The notes under the pieces: model-generated | Seen by the model: the letters and a program-made list of their open reading frames with translations, nothing else | What the model was told of the DNA's origin: nothing | The model's database searches: none | Assembly (NCBI RefSeq): GCF_001648895.1 | Contig: NZ_LXUF01000011.1 | Span: 62,001 to 126,000 of the forward strand | DNA length: 64,000 nt | Origin: Methylovorus sp. MM2 | Lineage (GTDB): Bacteria > Pseudomonadota > Gammaproteobacteria > Burkholderiales > Methylophilaceae | Direction of reading: 5' to 3' | Shown: positions 15,010 to 23,240 of the stretch, piece by piece | Position numbering within the stretch: the first letter of the stretch is position 1 | Layout of the letters: each line of letters opens with the position of its first letter | Made by a program: the position numbers and the translations under genes

Positions 15010-15804
15010 TTAATCAACGACCACAGCTGCTGGCTCCAAAAACTGTACCAAAGCATCAACAAATTGTTCCGAATGAGAGAGAAAAGGCGCATGTGATGCA
15101 CCTGCAATCACCCTCAACCGCCCAAACGGCAGACTTTGCGCAAGCCATTGTGCCGCTTGCAGTGGTGCCAAAGTATCGCGATCACCATGAATCAATAGCG
15201 TTGGTTTCTTTAATTCTTGCAGCTCGGTGCGTAAATCACTCTCCAGCAAAATACGTAAGGCTTTTTGCAATGAACCCAATGTTGGTACAGGACGCTCAGC
15301 GAATGTAGTGCGTAACTGCTTCACCGTAGCGCGCGCATCATCAGACCGCATGCACTGAAGTGTTAAGAACTTGATCAAGGTCGTTTGGTAATCTTGCCCG
15401 ATATCAGCAGCAAACTTTCTAAAAACATCGGCATCCATACCATCATGCCAATCCTCGTCGTCCACAAATTTTGGGGTAGCGCCGATCAATATCAGGCGAC
15501 GCAATCTATCTGGATGTGTAAGTGCGATACGCATGGCAATCAGGCCACCGAGCGACCAGCCACAGACATCTGCATTTTCAGGTAATACATTGGCTACCGC
15601 TTCTGCAACGCTATCCAAACCAGCCGGCTCGATCGGTCTGCTAAAACCCATACCCGGCAGATCAATCACATGGACACAAAAATATTTGGCGAGCTTTTTC
15701 ACAATCGGTTGCCAAACACCACCATGCATGCCCCAGCCGTGAATCAACACAAGATTCGGTGCAGCTTCATTTTCCTGACCGAATTTTTCTACATATAAAC
15801 TCAT
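15010..15804 (-). CDS. bioH: pimeloyl-ACP methyl ester carboxylesterase BioH
   Basis: BioH is an alpha/beta hydrolase that removes the methyl group from pimeloyl-ACP methyl ester and so ends BioC-driven chain growth. It has 264 residues. The nucleophile elbow is GWSLGG with Ser84, the acid is in HGDRDTLAP, and the histidine is in GASHAPFLSH near the C-terminus. HGWGMHGGVW near residue 22 forms the oxyanion hole. The gene overlaps bioF by 4 bases and is 2 bases from bioC, so it belongs to the operon, unlike the stand-alone bioH of E. coli. Confidence 0.95.
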   Translation of the reverse strand: MSLYVEKFGQENEAAPNLVLIHGWGMHGGVWQPIVKKLAKYFCVHVIDLPGMGFSRPIEPAGLDSVAEAVANVLPENADVCGWSLGGLIAMRIALTHPDRLRRLILIGATPKFVDDEDWHDGMDADVFRKFAADIGQDYQTTLIKFLTLQCMRSDDARATVKQLRTTFAERPVPTLGSLQKALRILLESDLRTELQELKKPTLLIHGDRDTLAPLQAAQWLAQSLPFGRLRVIAGASHAPFLSHSEQFVDALVQFLEPAAVVVD

Positions 15805-16976
15805 GCCGCCATCTCGCTTTCGGCATCGTTCAATGATTGAATCAACTGCGCAACGTCATGCTCGCTATGCGCTGCAGAGAGGGATATTCTCAAACGGGCT
15901 GTATCTTTAGGCACCGTTGGTGGTCGTATCGCAGGAACCAATATATTCTTTGTTAGCAAATACTCACTTAGCGCCAAAGCCTCTTCATTAGAGCCAACAA
16001 TCAATGGTTGTATCGCAGTGACAGATTCTTCCAGCTTCCATCTTTTTAATTGCAAACCGGATTTAAGCAAGCTAATTAAGCCTTGTAAATGCACTCTTCT
16101 CGACTCATCTCGCTTGATGATTTCCAGCGCTTTGATCAATGTTGCAGATATTGCCGGAGGACTTGCCGTCGTATAGATATAAGTACGCGCATTCTGCAAA
16201 AGATAGTCGATGACGATCTGGTCGGCAGCGACAAAAGCGCCAAATACACCAGCAGCTTTACCTAGTGTCGCCATGTAGATGATGCGTGGTGAGGTCAGAT
16301 TGAAATGACTTAAGGTACCGCGCCCTTCTTTACCCAATACACCAAACCCGTGTGCGTCATCCAACAACAGCAAAGCATCATACTTTTCACACAGGGCAAG
16401 CAAAGCTGGAACTGGTGTCAAATCTCCATCCATACTGAATACGGCATCTGCCACAACAAGTTTACGCGGCGCATTGCTTGTTTTAAGCATGGCTTCTAAG
16501 GCACTGAGATCATTATGTGGATATCGGTAGAGCTCAGCACGCGAGAGCACCGCCGCATCATTCAAGGAGGCATGATTTAAGCGATCGGCAAACACTGCAT
16601 CCCCTCGACCGAGCAGCGCAGTCATGATGCCGAGATTCGCCATATAGCCAGTTGAGAAAAGCAAGGCAGCAGGCAATCCGATGAAATCTGCCAGCGCTTT
16701 TTCAAGCAACTCATGATAATGGTGGTGACCAGTAATCAAATGGGATGCGCCACTACCGACACCAGCAATATTCGCAGACTGTTGCCATGCATTGATAAGT
16801 TCAGGGTCGTTCGCCAACCCGAGATAGTCGTTACTACAGAAAGATAGTACCGTTTGGCCGTCACATTTGATGTGTACGCCCTGAGCGGTTTCAAGCAAAC
16901 GGCGGCGGCGGGTCAACCCCGCTGCATCACGCTCTTGTAATTGAGCCGCTAGCCCGGCAAATAGTTTGTCTGACAC
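15801..16976 (-). CDS. bioF: 8-amino-7-oxononanoate synthase
   Basis: BioF is a PLP enzyme that condenses pimeloyl-ACP with alanine in biotin synthesis. It has 391 residues. The PLP lysine is Lys240 in MATLGKAAGVFG, the cofactor aspartate/histidine motif is DDAHGFG at 206-212, and SNDYLGLA near residue 48 is characteristic of alpha-oxoamine synthases. It follows bioB by 21 bases and overlaps bioH by 4. I see no bioA in the window, so the DAPA aminotransferase must be encoded elsewhere. Confidence 0.95.
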   Translation of the reverse strand: MSDKLFAGLAAQLQERDAAGLTRRRRLLETAQGVHIKCDGQTVLSFCSNDYLGLANDPELINAWQQSANIAGVGSGASHLITGHHHYHELLEKALADFIGLPAALLFSTGYMANLGIMTALLGRGDAVFADRLNHASLNDAAVLSRAELYRYPHNDLSALEAMLKTSNAPRKLVVADAVFSMDGDLTPVPALLALCEKYDALLLLDDAHGFGVLGKEGRGTLSHFNLTSPRIIYMATLGKAAGVFGAFVAADQIVIDYLLQNARTYIYTTASPPAISATLIKALEIIKRDESRRVHLQGLISLLKSGLQLKRWKLEESVTAIQPLIVGSNEEALALSEYLLTKNILVPAIRPPTVPKDTARLRISLSAAHSEHDVAQLIQSLNDAESEMAA

Positions 16977-16997
16977 TGAAACGTTTTAGGGAGAGAC

Positions 16998-18002
16998 TTA
17001 AGCTGGGTGGATGCCCAGTTTGGCAAATAACTTCTTATCTGTCTCTGCCTCTGGATTACCTGTAGTCAGTAGCTTTTCACCGTAGAAGATCGAATTGGCA
17101 CCCGCGATGAAACATAATGCCTGTATACCCTCATGCATGCTTTGTCGACCGGCTGACAAGCGCACATAGCTCTTCGGCATCGTGATACGTGCTGCCGCGA
17201 TAGTACGCACGAACTCAAAAGGATCCAGCTCATCCGTACCATGTAATGGCGTACCCTCGACTTGGGTCAGCAGGTTGATCGGCACACTTTCTGGTGGGCG
17301 TTCCATATTGGCTAGTTGCGCAAGCAGGCCAGCACGTTGGTTGCGTGATTCCCCCATGCCGATGATACCGCCACAGCACACATTGATATCCGCATCGCGC
17401 ACACGATCCAATGTATCCAAACGATCCTGATAAGTACGGGTGGTGATCACATCACCGTAGAACTCAGGCGCTGTATCCAGATTATGGTTGTAGTAATCAA
17501 GGCCAGCATCCTTTAACTGTTCGGCCTGACCATCTTTCAGCATGCCTAGCGTGGCACAGGTTTCTAGGCCCATGGCTTTGACTTCGGCGATCATCTTCAA
17601 TACAGGTTCAAGATCCCGCTGTTTAGGGCTACGCCAAGCTGCACCCATACAGAAACGGCTAGCGCCATTTTCTTTCGCTGCACGAGCAGCACTTAATACT
17701 TCATCCAACGGCATCAAAGGCTCAGCCTCAACCTCTGTATGATAGCGAGCCGCTTGCGGGCAGTAGCCGCAATCTTCAGAACAGCCGCCAGTTTTGATTG
17801 AGAGTAGCGTACTTACCTGTACCGCGTTAGGATCAAAATGCTCACGATGCACCGTCTGTGCTTGATGTATCAGATCGCTAAAAGGCATTTCAAAAAGCCC
17901 CACGATCTCTTCTACACTCCACCGCTTCTCGATTTTAGATTCACGGATTGTACGTTCGATGCCTCGAATATCAATGACGGAATTAGCGACTTGCTCAAGC
18001 AT
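16998..18002 (-). CDS. bioB: biotin synthase
   Basis: BioB is the radical-SAM enzyme that inserts sulfur into dethiobiotin. The product has 334 residues. The 4Fe-4S ligands are the CxxxCxxC cysteines Cys74, Cys78 and Cys81 ([12 protein letters not shown]). [13 protein letters not shown] and the GGIIGMGES segment are BioB signatures. A good ribosome-binding site (GGAG) precedes the ATG at 18002. It lies 12 bases after a small membrane-protein gene that seems to be the first gene of the same operon, behind a BirA-like operator. Confidence 0.97.
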   Translation of the reverse strand: MLEQVANSVIDIRGIERTIRESKIEKRWSVEEIVGLFEMPFSDLIHQAQTVHREHFDPNAVQVSTLLSIKTGGCSEDCGYCPQAARYHTEVEAEPLMPLDEVLSAARAAKENGASRFCMGAAWRSPKQRDLEPVLKMIAEVKAMGLETCATLGMLKDGQAEQLKDAGLDYYNHNLDTAPEFYGDVITTRTYQDRLDTLDRVRDADINVCCGGIIGMGESRNQRAGLLAQLANMERPPESVPINLLTQVEGTPLHGTDELDPFEFVRTIAAARITMPKSYVRLSAGRQSMHEGIQALCFIAGANSIFYGEKLLTTGNPEAETDKKLFAKLGIHPA

Positions 18003-18014
18003 GTATGATCTCCA

Positions 18015-18410
18015 TTAATCAGTTTCTACCTGCATATCTTGCCAGGGTTCTCTTTTCGCACGCAAAATATCACGCACACCAAAAGGCACTACAATCAAAA
18101 TACTTACAATCCATACGATCAATATCAAATTGAGCGTACCACCCGCTAACTTCGATAACTGCGAACTAAAATTAAGCAAAGCCACTAATCCGCCGACTAC
18201 ACCGTAAAAACGATATCCCGAATACTTTACGTAGTCGCAGATTTTTGCATTAGGATGGCAAGCCAAGGATGCATAGACAAAAATAGAAGCGGCGATCCAT
18301 AAGAACATAGGAAAGATTGTCGGTAGTAAAATCACCGATACGCTGGAAAAAAAGGCAAAACTTTGTGCGGCATGCATTTGCTGCTTGGCAGTAATCGTTT
18401 TAGTCGCCAT
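18015..18410 (-). CDS. unknown small membrane protein, first gene of the bio operon
   Basis: I do not recognise this 131-residue protein. It has a short polar N-terminus and several hydrophobic stretches: about residues 18-50 (one long or two close helices, FAFFSSVSVILLPTIFPMF and on), about 68-85, and about 93-112. It ends in a charged tail, RAKREPWQDMQVETD. That makes three or four membrane helices and no signal peptide. It is not like BioY, which is longer and differently arranged. It lies 12 bases upstream of bioB on the same strand, and the only promoter-like sequence with the BirA-like operator is upstream of it. So it is probably co-regulated by biotin. A role in biotin or precursor handling is inference only. 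Confidence 0.8.
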   Translation of the reverse strand: MATKTITAKQQMHAAQSFAFFSSVSVILLPTIFPMFLWIAASIFVYASLACHPNAKICDYVKYSGYRFYGVVGGLVALLNFSSQLSKLAGGTLNLILIVWIVSILIVVPFGVRDILRAKREPWQDMQVETD

Positions 18411-18465
18411 TATTTACCAACCTTAACTGGGCATTTTTGAGATGCCCTTATTGAGAATAGTGCTA

Positions 18466-18506
18466 ATTATACCTTGTCAAACAGAAAGACAACAAATGGT
18501 TAACAA
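18466..18506 (-). promoter_or_regulatory. bio operon promoter with BirA-like operator
   Basis: On the minus strand an exact TATAAT (18471-18466) can serve as the -10 box of the bio operon, with a weak TTGTTG at an 18-base spacing. Over the spacer and -35 region lie two half sites, TTGTCAAAC (18474-18482) and GGTTAACAA (18498-18506), separated by 15 bases. The BirA operator consensus known from Gram-negative bacteria is TTGTAAACC, 14-16 bases, GGTTTACAA. The left half matches at 7 of 9 positions and the right at 8 of 9. BirA bound here would block the promoter when biotin is plentiful. The operator also covers the probable comF start codon on the other strand. Confidence 0.72.
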
Positions 18507-19194
18507 GTGGTTAAAATTTAATCAGTTGTTATTTCCACAAAAATGTATGTTGTGCGCAACAATGGATGGCGGCGCACTAGGTATATGCCAGCCATGCGGA
18601 GATGCATTGCCTTGGCACAACACCATACCCCAATGTCCGCAATGTGCTTTACCGTCTATAGACAGCAATGTATGTGGGCATTGCCTCACCGCTCCACCAG
18701 CATTTGATCGTATCCATGCGCTGTTCCGCTATGAGTATCCGATTGATGCGATGCTACAACGTTATAAATACCAGCATTTACTCACGATGGCCGCGTTATT
18801 TGGCGAAATGATGATGACTGAATTACCACGCGCCAATCTGCCCGACCTGATCATCCCCATGCCTTTACACCCGCAACGGCTGAAAGAGCGCAGCTTTAAT
18901 CAATCCCTTGAAATTGCACGCATCATTGCCAATCGCTTAGATATCAGATTAGCTGCACAAAGTTGCTCACGCACGAGAAATACACCACCACAAGCCAGCC
19001 TGCCAATGAAAGAACGTACTAAAAACATGAAAGACGCTTTCGCTTGCAATGAAAACTTGAGCGGATTACATATCGCGGTCGTGGATGACGTGATGACAAC
19101 AGGCGCAAGCCTGAATGCATTGGCAAAAACACTGAAAAAAGCAGGGGCGGCAAGTGTAGAATGCTGGGTTGTCGCAAGAACCTTACCCAGATAG
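18496..19194 (+). CDS. ComF family phosphoribosyltransferase-like protein
   Basis: This is a ComF/GntX-type protein, related to a competence factor and to amidophosphoribosyltransferases. Two pairs of CxxC cysteines near the N-terminus (CMLC, CQPC, then CPQC, CGHC) probably bind zinc. The PRPP-binding motif is AVVDDVMTTGAS in the C-terminal third. From the ATG at 18496 it has 232 residues and the usual N-terminus ending in LLFPQKCMLC. A start at 18442 would add 18 untypical residues. The ATG lies inside the BirA-like operator, so biotin control of this gene cannot be excluded. The exact function of the family is unsettled. Confidence 0.88.
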   Translation: MVNKWLKFNQLLFPQKCMLCATMDGGALGICQPCGDALPWHNTIPQCPQCALPSIDSNVCGHCLTAPPAFDRIHALFRYEYPIDAMLQRYKYQHLLTMAALFGEMMMTELPRANLPDLIIPMPLHPQRLKERSFNQSLEIARIIANRLDIRLAAQSCSRTRNTPPQASLPMKERTKNMKDAFACNENLSGLHIAVVDDVMTTGASLNALAKTLKKAGAASVECWVVARTLPR

Positions 19195-19201
19195 CCCAAG
19201 C

Positions 19202-19666
19202 ATGTTCGATATTATTCTTTATGAACCGGAAATCCCACCCAACACCGGGAATATCATCCGCCTGTGCGCCAATGCAGGGGCGGGACTTCACCTCGTCAAG
19301 CCTTTAGGGTTCTCACTAGAAGATAAACAACTGAAACGCGCCGGGCTTGATTACCATGAGTTCGCCACACTAAAGGTATATGAGAGTTGGGCAGAGTGCC
19401 GTCAGGCATTTATTGGCCGAAGGATGTTCGCGCTGACCACCAAAGGCAGTACACGGCATAGTGATATCCAATTCAAATCTGACGACGCTTTTCTATTCGG
19501 CCCTGAAACACGGGGATTGCCTGAAGAGATACGCACAGAATTCACACCCGAACATCGCGTACGTTTACCGATGCTGCCACACAGCCGCAGCCTGAATCTA
19601 TCAAACTCGGCAGCTATTTTGCTTTATGAAGCATGGCGACAAACAGGATTTGTTGGCGGCGCATAA
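19202..19666 (+). CDS. trmL: tRNA (cytidine(34)-2'-O)-methyltransferase TrmL
   Basis: TrmL is a SPOUT-class methyltransferase that modifies the wobble base of tRNA-Leu. The product has 154 residues from the ATG at 19202 (MFDIILYEPEIPPNTGNIIR). An upstream in-frame start would overlap comF. Signatures are PPNTGNIIRLCAN, FGPETRGLPEEI and the C-terminal RSLNLSNSAAILLYE, which form the knotted SAM site. It starts 7 bases after comF. Confidence 0.93.
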   Translation: MFDIILYEPEIPPNTGNIIRLCANAGAGLHLVKPLGFSLEDKQLKRAGLDYHEFATLKVYESWAECRQAFIGRRMFALTTKGSTRHSDIQFKSDDAFLFGPETRGLPEEIRTEFTPEHRVRLPMLPHSRSLNLSNSAAILLYEAWRQTGFVGGA

Positions 19667-19676
19667 TCTGGCGGGA

Positions 19677-19696
19677 GATGTTGATCGATCAACATC
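19677..19696. repeat. perfect 20-bp palindrome downstream of trmL
   Basis: GATGTTGATCGATCAACATC is a perfect palindrome with no spacer, 10 bases after the trmL stop. No T-run follows on either strand, so it is not a standard intrinsic terminator. It may be a protein-binding site or a hairpin that protects the mRNA end. Confidence 0.6.
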
Positions 19697-19736
19697 GATA
19701 CAGGAATTAATTAGTTTTGAATTAAAAATTTTAAAG

Positions 19737-20096
19737 CTAAACAAATTCATCAATATGATTGCCAATATTGTGATCGCTGAGTCTTTTAGGCGTTTCAATC
19801 GATGAAGCATCCGGCTGATTTTTCTTCGCGGCATCTTGCTGTTTTGCAGCTTCTTGCGCTTGCTCTCGAACCAATTGATCAATTTGAGCTTGGACCAGTT
19901 GAATCTGCATTTGAATGAGTTTCGCTTTTTCTATGCTTTGCTCGTCTGGGGCACCTAGTACAGTCTTTAATTCTTTTACCAAAGCCATCAGTTTTTTCTT
20001 CAAACCAGCGATCGTATTGCTATTGCCTCCGCCACTGCTTGCATCTGAAGCCTGACTGACAACTGTCGCGCCACTTACTGAAACCGGACTGGCCAT
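19737..20096 (-). CDS. FlxA-like coiled-coil protein
   Basis: This 119-residue protein has a Ser/Gly-rich N-terminus (MASPVSVSGATVVSQ), then a long amphipathic helical stretch (about residues 27-95). In that stretch leucines, isoleucines and glutamines alternate with charged residues (LKKKLMALVKELKTVLG, IQMQIQLVQAQIDQLV), followed by a polar tail. This fits the FlxA-like family, whose function is unknown although E. coli flxA is under flagellar sigma control. There is no signal peptide or membrane helix. It lies alone on the minus strand, 101 bases downstream of gpsA. Confidence 0.75.
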   Translation of the reverse strand: MASPVSVSGATVVSQASDASSGGGNSNTIAGLKKKLMALVKELKTVLGAPDEQSIEKAKLIQMQIQLVQAQIDQLVREQAQEAAKQQDAAKKNQPDASSIETPKRLSDHNIGNHIDEFV

Positions 20097-20197
20097 TTTA
20101 TTTCCCTTAATTGCAGAGTCTTAACCTTTAACGGAAAACAAGCCACTTTTCTTAAGGAAATAACTTCTCGCGCATCAAAGATTATTTTTACCTACAA

Positions 20198-21187
20198 TTA
20201 AACCGCTTCTGATTTTTGTTCTCGACTCAGTAGATTTTCAACCGCTGTTCTTGGTGACTTGCCATGAGAAAGTACTTGGTCTACTTCATAGGTGATCGGC
20301 ATATCAACGCCTAATTGCTCGGCACGGCGAATCACTTCACGCGTGGTATTCACGCCCTCAGCGACATGCCCCAAGCTTTGCAGGATGTCACTTAAAGATT
20401 GGCCGGATGCCAGACGGATACCCACCTCGCGATTACGCGAATATTGCCCAGTACAGGTGAGAATCAAGTCGCCTGAACCAGCCAAACCCATGAATGTTTC
20501 TTTCTGACCGCCCAATGCCACCCCAAAACGTGTCATCTCAGCCAATCCGCGTGTGATCAGTGCTGCACGGGCATTGTTACCGAATTCCATCCCATCGCTG
20601 ATACCAGAAGCAATCGCCATCACATTCTTCAGTGCGCCACCAACCGAGACACCAGCCACATCTGTACTGGTATAGACCCTAAAATTTCCACCATGCAACA
20701 ACGCGCCTGCATCACGCGCAAAAACTTCATCATTGGCCGCCAAGGTAATGGCAGTAGGTAGCCCGCGCACTAGCTCAGCGGCAAAACTCGGGCCTGAAAG
20801 CGCACCCCAGTGGCGGCCATTTCCCAGCTCCTCCAAAGCAACTTCGTGCGGTAGCTTTGCTGTTTCAGGCTCTAGTCCCTTATTCGCCCAGATGACTGGC
20901 AATTGACTACCAAGCGCATTGATCTCTTTAAGGATGTTACGGAAACCTGCGGTTGGCACAACAGAGAGAATCAAATCCGCATCTTGCAGCGCCGCTTCAA
21001 GCTCACTCTCGATCGAAAGATGATCATTAAAACGGAAATCTCCAAGGTACAAAGGGTTGGAGCGCGCTTTACGCATACCGGATACATGCTCGGCATTACG
21101 CGCCCAAAGCGCCACTTGATGCCGCTGACTGATTTGCATGGCAAGTGCAGTACCCCATGCACCAGCACCTAATACGGCGATCTTCAT
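20198..21187 (-). CDS. gpsA: glycerol-3-phosphate dehydrogenase [NAD(P)+]
   Basis: GpsA reduces dihydroxyacetone phosphate to sn-glycerol 3-phosphate, the backbone of membrane phospholipids. It has 329 residues. The NAD-binding motif is VLGAGAWGTALA at the N-terminus, ALSGPSFAAE lies near residue 130, and the catalytic lysine segment GGALKNVMAIASGI near 180. GLAGSGDLILTCT and NTTREV are further signatures. It follows the SH3 gene by 61 bases, in the secB-gpsA arrangement common to proteobacteria. Confidence 0.96.
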   Translation of the reverse strand: MKIAVLGAGAWGTALAMQISQRHQVALWARNAEHVSGMRKARSNPLYLGDFRFNDHLSIESELEAALQDADLILSVVPTAGFRNILKEINALGSQLPVIWANKGLEPETAKLPHEVALEELGNGRHWGALSGPSFAAELVRGLPTAITLAANDEVFARDAGALLHGGNFRVYTSTDVAGVSVGGALKNVMAIASGISDGMEFGNNARAALITRGLAEMTRFGVALGGQKETFMGLAGSGDLILTCTGQYSRNREVGIRLASGQSLSDILQSLGHVAEGVNTTREVIRRAEQLGVDMPITYEVDQVLSHGKSPRTAVENLLSREQKSEAV

Positions 21188-21248
21188 AAATTCAGGATTT
21201 CATTCGAGGCTAGGAAAATTAAAGACTAACAAAATTCGAACAGGAAAC

Positions 21249-21704
21249 TTAAAGTCCCCAAACAGAAGATGCAGGCACATAGCCGACTAGGCCATCACGA
21301 TGGTGGACTTTTGCCCAGCCATTTGTCACTGGCTCCATCAAATCAAGCACTACATCTTTTTCAGCACGGAAGACGATCGCGGCGGCGGCATCACCAGACT
21401 GCCTAACCTCAGCTTGGTCGGCGATGACAATCACCGTGCGCTTGTTAGTGAGCTGCTTGGATTCTACCCAGTTCAAACCACCTTGACGGTCCCGTACTTT
21501 GATCCAGTCCCCCAAGTTAACGATAACTTCAACCGGATAACCCTGCCCTACTACAAATAGTTTTTTACCTTGTGCCGATGGCGCATCATAAAAAATCGCC
21601 TTAGGCACTGAGACAGCGCGATACTCAAGCGCCGAAGCCATTGCTGGCATCAGCGCAAGTAATACTGCGCCAATCACGAAATAGTAGAGGCGGATTTGAA
21701 TCAT
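21249..21704 (-). CDS. exported bacterial SH3-domain protein
   Basis: This is a 151-residue exported protein of unknown role. A signal peptide covers about residues 1-26 (hydrophobic core YFVIGAVLLALMPAMASA, cut after ALA-like residues). Two bacterial SH3-type repeats follow: PVEVIVNLGDWIKVRDRQGGLNWVES and VVLDLMEPVTNGWAKVHHRDGLVGYVPASSVWGL, here given in part. Such domains usually bind cell-wall peptides. The start overlaps the secB stop by one base, so it is probably translated with secB. Confidence 0.85.
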   Translation of the reverse strand: MIQIRLYYFVIGAVLLALMPAMASALEYRAVSVPKAIFYDAPSAQGKKLFVVGQGYPVEVIVNLGDWIKVRDRQGGLNWVESKQLTNKRTVIVIADQAEVRQSGDAAAAIVFRAEKDVVLDLMEPVTNGWAKVHHRDGLVGYVPASSVWGL

Positions 21705-22186
21705 TAATGTGTGATCGCGCCATTAGGCGCAACAGGCTCTTCTTGCTGCTGCTTTTGTTGGGCATAAAGTGCTTCGAAATTGATCGGGTTCAGCAATACA
21801 GGCGGGAAACCTGCACGGGTAACCGTGTCAGAAACTGCTTCACGTGCATAAGGGAAGATGATATTCGGACAAGTAACGCCAAGAATGATATCAAGATTCT
21901 CTTTTGGCACATTGCGTACTTGGAATATACCGGCCTGTGCCACTTCAACCAGGAACACGGTCTTATCTTCGATCTTGGAAGTCACGGTCACGGTGACCAG
22001 CACTTGATAGATACCCTCTTCAAGCTGTGTCGCTGTATTTGCCAGCTCAACGCTCACTTGTGGGGCTTCACGCTGGATGAAAATCTGTGGTGCATGTGGA
22101 ATCTCTAAAGAAAGATCCTTGATGTAAATCTTCTCAATACCAAAAGCCGGTTGTTGATCCTGTGGTGCTACTTCGTTCTCTGCCAT
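21704..22186 (-). CDS. secB: protein-export chaperone SecB
   Basis: SecB keeps precursor proteins unfolded and hands them to SecA. The product has 160 residues. Recognisable SecB segments are FGIEKIYIKDLSLEIPHAP at the N-terminus, and FPYAREAVSDTVTRAGFPPVLLNPINFEALY, read in pieces, in the C-terminal half. The ribosome-binding site is GGAAGAG. A perfect 8-bp hairpin (22202-22221) lies just before it, and an intrinsic terminator separates secB from grxC upstream. Confidence 0.97.
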   Translation of the reverse strand: MAENEVAPQDQQPAFGIEKIYIKDLSLEIPHAPQIFIQREAPQVSVELANTATQLEEGIYQVLVTVTVTSKIEDKTVFLVEVAQAGIFQVRNVPKENLDIILGVTCPNIIFPYAREAVSDTVTRAGFPPVLLNPINFEALYAQQKQQQEEPVAPNGAITH

Positions 22187-22201
22187 GTCTCTTCCTAATT
22201 G

Positions 22202-22221
22202 GCTGATGTTTGTACATCAGC
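22202..22221 (-). repeat. hairpin in the secB leader
   Basis: GCTGATGT and ACATCAGC form a perfect 8-bp stem with a TTGT loop on the plus strand. It lies 15 bases before the secB start codon, just upstream of the ribosome-binding site in the mRNA. It could affect secB translation or mark the 5' end of the transcript. No T-run follows, so it is not a terminator for the minus strand. Confidence 0.55.
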
Positions 22222-22237
22222 TCGGTAATTAATTATT

Positions 22238-22278
22238 AATAAAAAGCGCCACTGGATTATCTGCAATCAGGGCGCTTT
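22238..22278 (-). terminator. Rho-independent terminator between grxC and secB
   Basis: Read on the minus strand, AAAGCGCC (22278-22271) pairs with GGCGCTTT (22250-22243), with extra inner pairing (CTGATT with AATCCAG, one bulge), and the stem is followed by TTTTTATT. It lies 26 bases after the grxC stop, so grxC transcription should largely end here and secB needs its own promoter. Confidence 0.85.
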
Positions 22279-22303
22279 ACTTCCTCTTACATATTCTAAC
22301 TGC

Positions 22304-22570
22304 TTATGGCATGTTTTTAAACAACAAAGGTTCCAATTCACCAGCAACATCTAATGCGCGCAGCTCATCAAAACCGCCGATGTGTTTTTCATCGATATAA
22401 ATCTGCGGCACTGTCCTGCGTCCGGTTTTTTCCATCATGGTGACACGCAGCTCGGGTTGAAGATCGACACGGATCTTATCGATATCGGTCACCCCTTTAC
22501 GTAATAGTAGCCGTTCTGCATTCATGCAATAAGGGCAACTTGCTGTAGTGTACATCACGACATTCGCCAT
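22304..22570 (-). CDS. grxC: glutaredoxin 3
   Basis: GrxC is a small glutathione-dependent dithiol reductase. It has 88 residues and the active site is CPYC (Cys12, Cys15). RRTVPQIYIDEKHIGGFDEL carries the cis-proline and glutathione-binding residues. It lies 2 bases after the rhodanese gene. The order rhodanese-grxC-secB-gpsA matches yibN-grxC-secB-gpsA of E. coli. Confidence 0.96.
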   Translation of the reverse strand: MANVVMYTTASCPYCMNAERLLLRKGVTDIDKIRVDLQPELRVTMMEKTGRRTVPQIYIDEKHIGGFDELRALDVAGELEPLLFKNMP

Positions 22571-22572
22571 GT

Positions 22573-22986
22573 TTAGGCCTTCACGGTAGGTAATTTAGCT
22601 TCTATCCAAGCCTTTAAACCGCCGCGCAAGTTATATATCTTAGAGAACTCGTTTTTCTTGAGGATATCGCAAGCTTTCGCCGAACGAATACCACCCTGAC
22701 AATTCACTAGGATTGGCTTTTCTCTATATTTGGCTAATTCTTTCAATCGCTCAGGTAGTTTAGCCAACGGAATGTGCTTGGCGCCCGTCACATGTCCGGC
22801 TGCGAACTCTGCGTCATCACGCACATCAAGCACAAGTGCATTCTCACGATTGATGAGCAGCACCGATTCGCCGGGGCTCAAGTCGACCACACCACCAGAG
22901 CTTTTCTTGAGTAAAGGCCAAAGCAATAGAAAACCAGACCCAACAGCGAGACCCAGCCAGATGACATTTTTTGCGATAAATTCCAC
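22573..22986 (-). CDS. membrane-anchored rhodanese-like protein (YibN type)
   Basis: This protein has an N-terminal membrane anchor (MEFIAKNVIWLGLAVGSGF and on) and one rhodanese domain. The active-site loop is VNCQGGIRSA with the catalytic cysteine. It resembles E. coli YibN. I place the start at the GTG at 22986 because AAAGG lies 8 bases before it. A GTG at 23004 is also in frame and adds six residues. Sulfur transfer or a redox role is likely but the physiological substrate is unknown. Confidence 0.88.
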   Translation of the reverse strand: MEFIAKNVIWLGLAVGSGFLLLWPLLKKSSGGVVDLSPGESVLLINRENALVLDVRDDAEFAAGHVTGAKHIPLAKLPERLKELAKYREKPILVNCQGGIRSAKACDILKKNEFSKIYNLRGGLKAWIEAKLPTVKA

Positions 22987-23240
22987 TACTTGCCTTTCAC
23001 ACACACCAAATTAGGGATTTTACCCAGAAATGAAAGCGTACAGATGATTAATATACATAGACCAATATGAAGGCCTCTTAAGCATAATTCAAGTGGCACA
23101 TATTTCAAGTTAGCAAACCGCATTAGAGACAAAAACCATCAAATCCACAAAGCGGTAAATTAAGAAGATTTATTAGTGAAATATCTCTAAAATATAAATC
23201 TAATAGATATTTACCAAAACCACCTGGAACAAAGCCAAAA

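Noticed and set aside
13473-18410. Biotin cluster as recent horizontal transfer
   Set aside because: Base composition and codon use look like the neighbours, and there are no mobile-element remains at the edges.
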